NCBI GenBank assembly: GCA_035511515.1
Contig: DATKFG010000055.1
Location: 1-10,136 of the forward strand
Direction of reading: 5' to 3'
DNA length: 10,136 nt
From: VBCK01 sp035511515
GTDB lineage: Bacteria; Pseudomonadota; Gammaproteobacteria; Burkholderiales; Burkholderiaceae_F
In this document: piece by piece, positions 5,470 through 10,136 of the stretch
How the letters are laid out: each line of letters opens with the position of its first letter
Position numbering within the stretch: the stretch's first letter is position 1
The notes under the pieces: generated by a model
Told to the model about the DNA's origin: nothing
The model's input: only the letters and a program-made list of their open reading frames with translations
The model's database searches: none
Made by a program: the position numbers and the translations under genes

Positions 5470-7956
5470 GTGGCGCTGCACGACCCGACCAGAGCCGGAG
5501 CCTCGCTTGGCGGGCAGGAACGCCAGGCCCACGTTCGCTTCGTCGAGAGCCTGGATCGCATCAATTCGGCCCTGCACGGCACCGACGATCTGGAGCAGAT
5601 GCTCACGGACGTGCTGGACTGCGTGCTGTCGATGTTCGAGTGCGACCGCGCCTGGCTGGTCTTTCCATGCGATCTGCAGGCCCCCAGCTGGCGCTGTCCG
5701 ATGGAAAGAACGCGGCCGCAATATCCGGGCGCGTTCGCGCTGGGGGTGGAACGACCGGTCGATGACGATATCGCGCAAACCTGGCGGATCCTGCTCGCCG
5801 CGGGCCGCCCCCTGACGTTCGGACCGGGAGGCGAGTACCCGCTGGCCAAGGACTTCACGAGCCGCTTCAGCATCCAGTCGTTCATCGCGGTGGTCCTGTA
5901 TCCGAAGATCGGCCAGCCCTGGCTGTTCGGACTGCACCAGTGCTCTTACCCGCGCGTGTGGACGGCCGAGGACGAAAGGCTCGTTCAGGAAGTCGGCCGC
6001 AGACTGGCCGACGGCCTGACCACGCTGCTGACCTTTCGCAACCTGCAGCAGCGCGAGGCCGAAGCACGCGGGCTGGCGAGCGCGCAGGCGCGCCTGAATC
6101 GCGCTCTGCGCCTGCTGAGCCGCTGCAACCAGTTGCTGATTCACGCCGACAACGAATCGGCGCTGCTGAGCGAGGTGTGCCGCCTGGTGGTCGAAGCCGG
6201 CCACTATGGGTTGGCCTGGGTCAGCCTGGCCGATCGGGACCCGCACAAACCGGTGCGCTCGGTCGCTCACTTCGCGCACCGCGCCGAAGGCCTGGACTTG
6301 CTGCAGACCTCCTGGGTCGAGGGCGAGCACGCCGACGGCCCGACGGGTACCGCGATCCGGACCGGCGAAATACAGATCTGCCAGGACCTGGCGGGCGAGG
6401 CGCACACGGCTCCGTTGCGCAACAAAATGCTGAAATACGGCTTGCGCGCCAGCGCCGCCCTGCCGCTGAAGGACGCGCGTCGAACGTTCGCCGCGCTGAC
6501 CATCTACTCGACCGAGCCGGATGCGTTCATTCAGGAGGAGGTCGAGCTGCTGCAGGAGCTGGCCGGCAACCTGGCCTACGGCATCCGCGCGCTGCGCACG
6601 CGCGCCGGGCACAAGGCCGCCGAGGAAAAGCTGGCGTTCCTGGCCCACCACGATCCGCTCACCCGGCTGCCCAACCGGCTGCTGCTGCGCGACCGCTTCG
6701 AGCTGGCCATCGCGGGCGCACAACGAAAGCACGGGCACGTGGCCATGCTGTTCCTCGACCTGGACAGTTTCAAGGAAATCAACGACAGCCTGGGCCATGC
6801 GGTGGGCGATCAGCTGCTGATCCAGGTGGCCAGGCGCCTGCAGTCGTGCGTGCGCCACAGCGACACGGTCAGCCGCGAAGGCGGCGACGAGTTCGTCGTG
6901 CTGTTGACCGAGATCGACGAGCCGGACGCGGTCTCGCGGGTGGCGCAGCAGATACTGGCCACGATGGAGCGGCCCTTCGAGATCGGCGGCAATTCGTTGC
7001 ACACGACGTTCAGCGTCGGCATCAGCCTGTTCCCCGACGATGGCATCGACTTCGAGACGCTGCGCCGCAACTCGGACGCGGCCCTGTTCGTGGCCAAGGA
7101 CGCCGGGCGCAACACCTTCCGCTTCTTCGACGAGCAGATGAATCGCGAAGTGCTCGAGCGCCTGCAGACCCAGGCCAGCCTGCGCATCGCGCTCAAGGAG
7201 CAGGAATTCAGGCTGCACTACCAGCCGCAGATGCGCCTGTGCGACGGGCGCATCACCGGCATGGAGGCGCTGATCCGCTGGCAGCGCGACGACGGGGAAC
7301 TGGTCCGCCCCGCCGAATTCATCGCGGTGGCCGAGCAAAGCGGCCTGATCATCCCGATGGGCGAATGGGTTCTGAACGAGGCCTGCCGCCAGGCGATGCG
7401 ATGGCGCGCGGCCTCAGCCGACCTGGTGCTGGCGGTGAACCTGTCGGTCGTGCAGTTCCGGCGCGGCAATATCCTGGAGTCGGTCACCGCCGCGCTGAAG
7501 CGGTCGGGACTTCCAGCCGGGTTGCTCGAGCTGGAGCTCACCGAGTCGGTGCTGCTGCACGACACCGAAACGGCGCTGCAGACGCTGCTCGCCTTGAAGG
7601 CCATCGGCGTGAAGCTTTCGATCGACGATTTCGGCACCGGCTACTCGAGCCTGGCCTATGTGAAGCGCCTGGCCGTGGATAAGCTGAAGATCGATCAGAG
7701 CTTCATCCGGGAGCTCGCCGACAGCCCCGAGGACGCGGCCATCGTCCGCGCGATCATCCAGCTGGGCCATACGCTGGAGCTGGAGGTGATCGCCGAAGGC
7801 GTCGAGACCGACGCCCAGCTGCAGTTTCTCAAGGCCAACGAGTGCGACCAGGTCCAGGGCTACCTGATCAGCCACCCCTTGGCGCCCGAAGAGGTCCTGG
7901 AGCTGCTCGCAGCGCCGATCAGAAACGAAACAGCACGAGCAGCAGGCCGACGTTGA
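5470..7956 (+). CDS. GAF-GAF-GGDEF-EAL cyclic-di-GMP synthase/phosphodiesterase
   Basis: An 828-residue cytosolic signalling protein with no membrane segment. Domain order: a first GAF-like sensor (about residues 20-185), a short helical linker, a second GAF (about 210-375), GGDEF (about 390-550) and EAL (about 570-815). The GGDEF active site is intact (471-475, in REGGDEFVVLL). An RxxD inhibitory site, RHSD 462-465, lies five residues before it, so product inhibition is likely. The EAL domain keeps Glu599-Ala-Leu in MEALIRW, ELTES, Asp719-Asp720 in IDDFGTGYSSL, LKIDQSF, AEGVET and QGY. Both synthesis and breakdown of c-di-GMP are therefore possible, with the GAF ligand unknown. The GTG at 5470 is the only start in the frame after an in-frame stop at 5413. 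No clear ribosome binding site or promoter is seen in the 113-base gap after aroG (5357-5469), which holds nothing else I can support. Confidence 0.93.
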   Translation: MALHDPTRAGASLGGQERQAHVRFVESLDRINSALHGTDDLEQMLTDVLDCVLSMFECDRAWLVFPCDLQAPSWRCPMERTRPQYPGAFALGVERPVDDDIAQTWRILLAAGRPLTFGPGGEYPLAKDFTSRFSIQSFIAVVLYPKIGQPWLFGLHQCSYPRVWTAEDERLVQEVGRRLADGLTTLLTFRNLQQREAEARGLASAQARLNRALRLLSRCNQLLIHADNESALLSEVCRLVVEAGHYGLAWVSLADRDPHKPVRSVAHFAHRAEGLDLLQTSWVEGEHADGPTGTAIRTGEIQICQDLAGEAHTAPLRNKMLKYGLRASAALPLKDARRTFAALTIYSTEPDAFIQEEVELLQELAGNLAYGIRALRTRAGHKAAEEKLAFLAHHDPLTRLPNRLLLRDRFELAIAGAQRKHGHVAMLFLDLDSFKEINDSLGHAVGDQLLIQVARRLQSCVRHSDTVSREGGDEFVVLLTEIDEPDAVSRVAQQILATMERPFEIGGNSLHTTFSVGISLFPDDGIDFETLRRNSDAALFVAKDAGRNTFRFFDEQMNREVLERLQTQASLRIALKEQEFRLHYQPQMRLCDGRITGMEALIRWQRDDGELVRPAEFIAVAEQSGLIIPMGEWVLNEACRQAMRWRAASADLVLAVNLSVVQFRRGNILESVTAALKRSGLPAGLLELELTESVLLHDTETALQTLLALKAIGVKLSIDDFGTGYSSLAYVKRLAVDKLKIDQSFIRELADSPEDAAIVRAIIQLGHTLELEVIAEGVETDAQLQFLKANECDQVQGYLISHPLAPEEVLELLAAPIRNETARAAGRR

Positions 7957-8008
7957 TCAGCAGCGCAGCCACACCGGCGGCGGCACGTTCGGCGATAAAT
8001 CGGCCCAT
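7919..8008 (-). CDS. Small hydrophobic single-span membrane protein (29 residues), hypothetical
   Basis: On the minus strand AAGGAGAT (8021 down to 8014) is followed by five bases and ATG (8008-8006), a near-ideal initiation site and the best ribosome binding site in the window. The ORF encodes 29 residues: a basic start MGRFIAER, a hydrophobic run (AAAGVAALLINVGLLLVLF) and a basic end RF. It should span the inner membrane once. It overlaps the last 38 bases of the GGDEF-EAL gene in antisense and lies 74 bases downstream of the adenosyltransferase gene on the same strand, so it may share that transcript. I recognise no family. Very small proteins of this kind often act as subunits or modulators of membrane complexes, but nothing here says which. 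The short length makes chance occurrence possible; the ribosome binding site argues against it. Confidence 0.6.
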   Translation of the reverse strand: MGRFIAERAAAGVAALLINVGLLLVLFRF

Positions 8009-8053
8009 CACGGATCTCCTTGCAGGCGATCCGGCGAGTCTATTGAGCGGTCA

Positions 8054-8081
8054 CCGGGCTATTGGCCGATTAACGGCCCGG
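8054..8081. repeat. Inverted repeats just after the pduO-type stop codon
   Basis: CCGGGC/GCCCGG (8054-8059/8076-8081) forms a six-base-pair stem starting immediately downstream of the minus-strand stop codon. An alternative, overlapping stem is GGCCG-ATTAA-CGGCC (8064-8078). No T-run follows on the minus strand, so it is not a classical rho-independent terminator. It may be a processing or 3' stabilising hairpin between the adenosyltransferase gene and the small ORF. Confidence 0.4.
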
Positions 8082-8082
8082 A

Positions 8083-8646
8083 TCACTGGCTATTTCGCTC
8101 GTGCCGCCACAGTACGTCGTCGACGCCGCCGGCGCGATTGAGCACGCGCGCCAGCACGAACATAAGGTCCGACAGGCGGTTAAGGTATTGGCGCGCGGCC
8201 ACCCCGACCGGCTCGGCGGTGCCCGCCTGCGCCAGCGCGACGAGCGCGCGTTCGGCACGCCGGCACACGGTGCGGCCCATGTGCGCCAGCGCAGCGGCGC
8301 GCGTGCCGCCCGGCAGGATGAACTCGGCCAGCCGCGGCAGGTTGGCGTTGTAGTGCGCCAGGCGCTCGTCCAGCCGCGCAACGTGCGCTTCCGCCAGGAT
8401 CCAGTGCCCCGGAATCGACAGCTCGCCGCCCAGGTCGAACAGGTCGTGCTGGATATCGCGCAGGTCGGCGCGCACCGGATCGGGCAGCGGCTCGGCCAGC
8501 AGCACGCCGAGCGTGCTGTTGAGCTCGTCGACCTCGCCGATGACCTCGATGCGGGCCTCGTCCTTGCGCGTGCGCGTGCCGTCACCCAGCCCCGTGGTGC
8601 CGTCGTCGCCGGTGCGCGTCGCGATCGTTGAAAGCCGGTTTGCCAT
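8083..8646 (-). CDS. Cob(I)alamin adenosyltransferase, PduO type
   Basis: Transfers the adenosyl group of ATP to cob(I)alamin, giving coenzyme B12, in the cytosol. At 187 residues it is the usual length for the single-domain PduO/MMAB family. The N-terminal ATP-binding signature is TRTGDDGTTGLGDGTR at residues 10-25, followed by KDEARIEVIGEVDELNS (28-44). The conserved C-terminal helix is RQYLNRLSDLMFVLAR (152-167). The family is trimeric, with the active site between subunits. The ATG at 8646 is chosen because the conserved region starts nine residues later; the frame stays open far upstream, but only as a shadow of glcD. Ribosome binding is weak (GAGCGG). It is divergent from glcD across 57 bases; no B12-dependent enzyme or cobalamin riboswitch is seen in the window. 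Family assignment is firm. Confidence 0.95.
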   Translation of the reverse strand: MANRLSTIATRTGDDGTTGLGDGTRTRKDEARIEVIGEVDELNSTLGVLLAEPLPDPVRADLRDIQHDLFDLGGELSIPGHWILAEAHVARLDERLAHYNANLPRLAEFILPGGTRAAALAHMGRTVCRRAERALVALAQAGTAEPVGVAARQYLNRLSDLMFVLARVLNRAGGVDDVLWRHERNSQ

Positions 8647-8703
8647 GTTGGCCCGCTCTTGCCGGTGGCCGGCCAGAAGCCGGGACCGGGTTAGCATAGC
8701 GCG
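8647..8703. promoter_or_regulatory. Divergent promoter region between the adenosyltransferase gene and glcD
   Basis: These 57 bases must hold the start signals of both genes if each has its own promoter. The element TTAGCATA (8691-8698) can serve both ways: TAGCAT (8692-8697) as a -10 towards glcD, and TATGCT (8698 down to 8693) as a -10 towards the adenosyltransferase gene. Neither has a good -35. The glcD-directed -10 would place the transcript start at or beside its GTG codon, implying a leaderless message. Confidence 0.3.
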
Positions 8704-10136
8704 GTGAATCAGGCCGCCACCATCACGCAGGTGCCGCCCGCCCCGGAAGGCGTGGGCAGCATCGATCTGCGCAGGCAGCTGCAGGTGCTGCAGGCGCTGC
8801 GCGCGCACCTGCCCGAGGACTGCCTGCTGTCGCAGGCCGAGGACACGCGCCCGTACGAATGCGATGGGCTCACGATGTTCCGCCAGGTGCCGATGCTGGT
8901 TGCGCTGCCGCGCACCGAGCAACAGGTCGTGGCGATCCTGCGCACCTGCCGCCGGATGGAAGTCCCGGTGGTGCCGCGCGGCGCCGGAACCTCGCTGTCG
9001 GGCGGCGCGCTGCCGCACGCGCAGGGTGTGTTGCTGTCGATGGCGCGCATGAACCAGATCGTGTCGCTCGATCCGCTGGCGCGCATCGCGGTGGTGCAGC
9101 CCGGCGTGCGCAACCAGGCGATCTCGGAGCAGGCTGCGCGCCACGGCCTTTTCTACGCACCGGATCCGTCCAGCCAGATCGCCTGCTCGATCGGCGGCAA
9201 CGTGGCGGAGAACTCCGGCGGCGTGCACTGCGTCAAGTACGGCCTGACCGTGCACAACGTGCTGCGGGTGCGGGCCGTGCTGTCGGACGGGTCGGTGGCG
9301 GTGTTCGGATCGGAGGGGCTCGACAGCCCGGGCCTGGACCTGCTGGCCGTGCTGATCGGCTCCGAGGGCATGCTGGGCGTGGCCACGGAAGTGAGCGTGC
9401 GGCTGCTGCCAAAGCCCCAGCTGGCGCGCTGCGTGATGGCGAGCTTCGACGATGTCGAAGCCGCCGGCAACGCGGTGGCCGCGCTGATCGGCGCCGGCAT
9501 CATCCCGGCCGGATTGGAGATGATGGACCGCGCCGCGGTGGCGATGGTGGAGCCGTTCGCCCGCGCCGGCTACGACCTGGAGGCTGCAGCGATCCTGCTG
9601 TGCGAAAGCGACGGCACGCCCGAGGAGGTCGCCGACGAGGTCGAGCGGATGGAGCAGGTGCTGTGGAAAGCGGGCGCGGCCCGCATCAGCGTGTCGCGCG
9701 ACGAGGCCGAGCGATCCAGATTCTGGGCCGGCCGCAAGAACGCCTTCCCCGCCGCCGGCCGTGTCTCACCCGACTATTACTGCACCGACGGCACGATCCC
9801 GCGCAAGCGCCTCGGCGAGGTCCTCAAAGCGATCGCCGCGATGGAATCGAAGTACGGGCTGCGCTGCCCGAACGTGTTTCACGCGGGCGACGGCAACCTG
9901 CATCCGCTGATCCTGTACGACGGCGCCGATCCGGCTTCCAAGGCCCGCGCGGAAGCGTTCGGCGAAGAGATCCTGGAGCTGTGCGTGAAGGTCGGCGGCA
10001 CCGTCACCGGCGAGCACGGCGTGGGCGTCGAAAAGCTCGGCACCATGTGCAGCCAGTTCGATGCGGCCACCATGGAGGCCTTCTTCGGCGTGCGCCGCGC
10101 GTTCGACCCGGGCGCCATCCTGAACCCGGGCAAGGC
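8704..10136 (+). CDS. glcD: Glycolate oxidase subunit GlcD, FAD-binding (3' end outside window)
   Basis: The first 477 codons of an FAD-linked oxidase closely resembling E. coli GlcD (499 residues); only about 20-30 residues should be missing. The FAD-binding PCMH domain carries PRGAGTSLSGG (residues 91-101) and DPSSQIACSIGGNVAENSGG (154-173). The C-terminal oxidase domain carries EMMDRAAV, FWAGRKNAFPAAGR, PDYYCTDGTIPR, HAGDGNLHP (393-401) and GEHGVGVEKL (436-445), and the window ends in ILNPGK, near the usual C-terminus. With GlcE and GlcF it oxidises glycolate to glyoxylate and passes electrons to the respiratory chain; glcE and glcF would be expected just downstream, outside this window. 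The GTG start gives an N-terminus in line with E. coli's, but has no ribosome binding site that I can see. A D-lactate dehydrogenase role is the main alternative. Confidence 0.93.
   Translation, partial: MNQAATITQVPPAPEGVGSIDLRRQLQVLQALRAHLPEDCLLSQAEDTRPYECDGLTMFRQVPMLVALPRTEQQVVAILRTCRRMEVPVVPRGAGTSLSGGALPHAQGVLLSMARMNQIVSLDPLARIAVVQPGVRNQAISEQAARHGLFYAPDPSSQIACSIGGNVAENSGGVHCVKYGLTVHNVLRVRAVLSDGSVAVFGSEGLDSPGLDLLAVLIGSEGMLGVATEVSVRLLPKPQLARCVMASFDDVEAAGNAVAALIGAGIIPAGLEMMDRAAVAMVEPFARAGYDLEAAAILLCESDGTPEEVADEVERMEQVLWKAGAARISVSRDEAERSRFWAGRKNAFPAAGRVSPDYYCTDGTIPRKRLGEVLKAIAAMESKYGLRCPNVFHAGDGNLHPLILYDGADPASKARAEAFGEEILELCVKVGGTVTGEHGVGVEKLGTMCSQFDAATMEAFFGVRRAFDPGAILNPGK

Noticed and set aside
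5425..7338. Minus-strand open frame of over 600 codons opposite the GGDEF-EAL gene
   Set aside because: Same kind of GC-driven antisense shadow; the plus-strand gene has clear conserved motifs across its length.
8054..8081. CCGGGC/GCCCGG as the terminator of the adenosyltransferase gene
   Set aside because: No T-run on the minus strand after the stem, so it is listed only as a repeat.

Overview
The window is GC-rich, densely coding chromosomal DNA. Its protein families and gene order (yhdP, nitrilase-family hydrolase, tldD, aroG; then a divergent PduO-type adenosyltransferase and glcD) are what I recall from Burkholderiales, so a betaproteobacterium of that order is the best guess. This rests on remembered family sequences and synteny, not on a search. 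I see no insertion sequence, phage gene, CRISPR array, tRNA or rRNA; it reads as core chromosome.

Layout. Positions 1-1622 hold the 3' end of a yhdP-like AsmA-family gene, overlapped by four bases by a Nit1-like carbon-nitrogen hydrolase. After a 112-base gap with several inverted repeats comes tldD (1735-3201). Next are a structured leader and an unrecognised exported, probably outer-membrane beta-barrel protein (3311-4012). Positions 4013-4258 carry the most interesting element: a full ribosome-mediated attenuator in front of aroG (4259-5356). A 26-codon leader peptide very rich in Phe, Tyr and Trp is followed by a perfect rho-independent terminator whose 5' arm can pair instead with a sequence inside the leader peptide gene. 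A GAF-GAF-GGDEF-EAL cyclic-di-GMP protein follows (5470-7956). On the minus strand lie a 29-residue hydrophobic small ORF with a near-ideal ribosome binding site (7919-8008) and, upstream of it, a PduO-type cob(I)alamin adenosyltransferase gene (8083-8646). Divergent from that, glcD (8704 onward) runs off the window.

How the parts fit. AroG catalyses the first step of aromatic amino acid synthesis, and the leader peptide reads out charged Phe and Tyr tRNA. When ribosomes stall on its Tyr-Phe-Phe-Phe codons, the 1:2 hairpin is broken, the 2:3 antiterminator can form and aroG is read. When they finish, the 3:4 terminator forms. The other genes are housekeeping: envelope lipid transport (YhdP), metabolite repair (Nit1-like), TldD peptidase, c-di-GMP signalling, coenzyme B12 formation and glycolate oxidation. 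Apart from the yhdP-nit overlap and the possible pduO-small ORF transcript, there is little sign of operon coupling.
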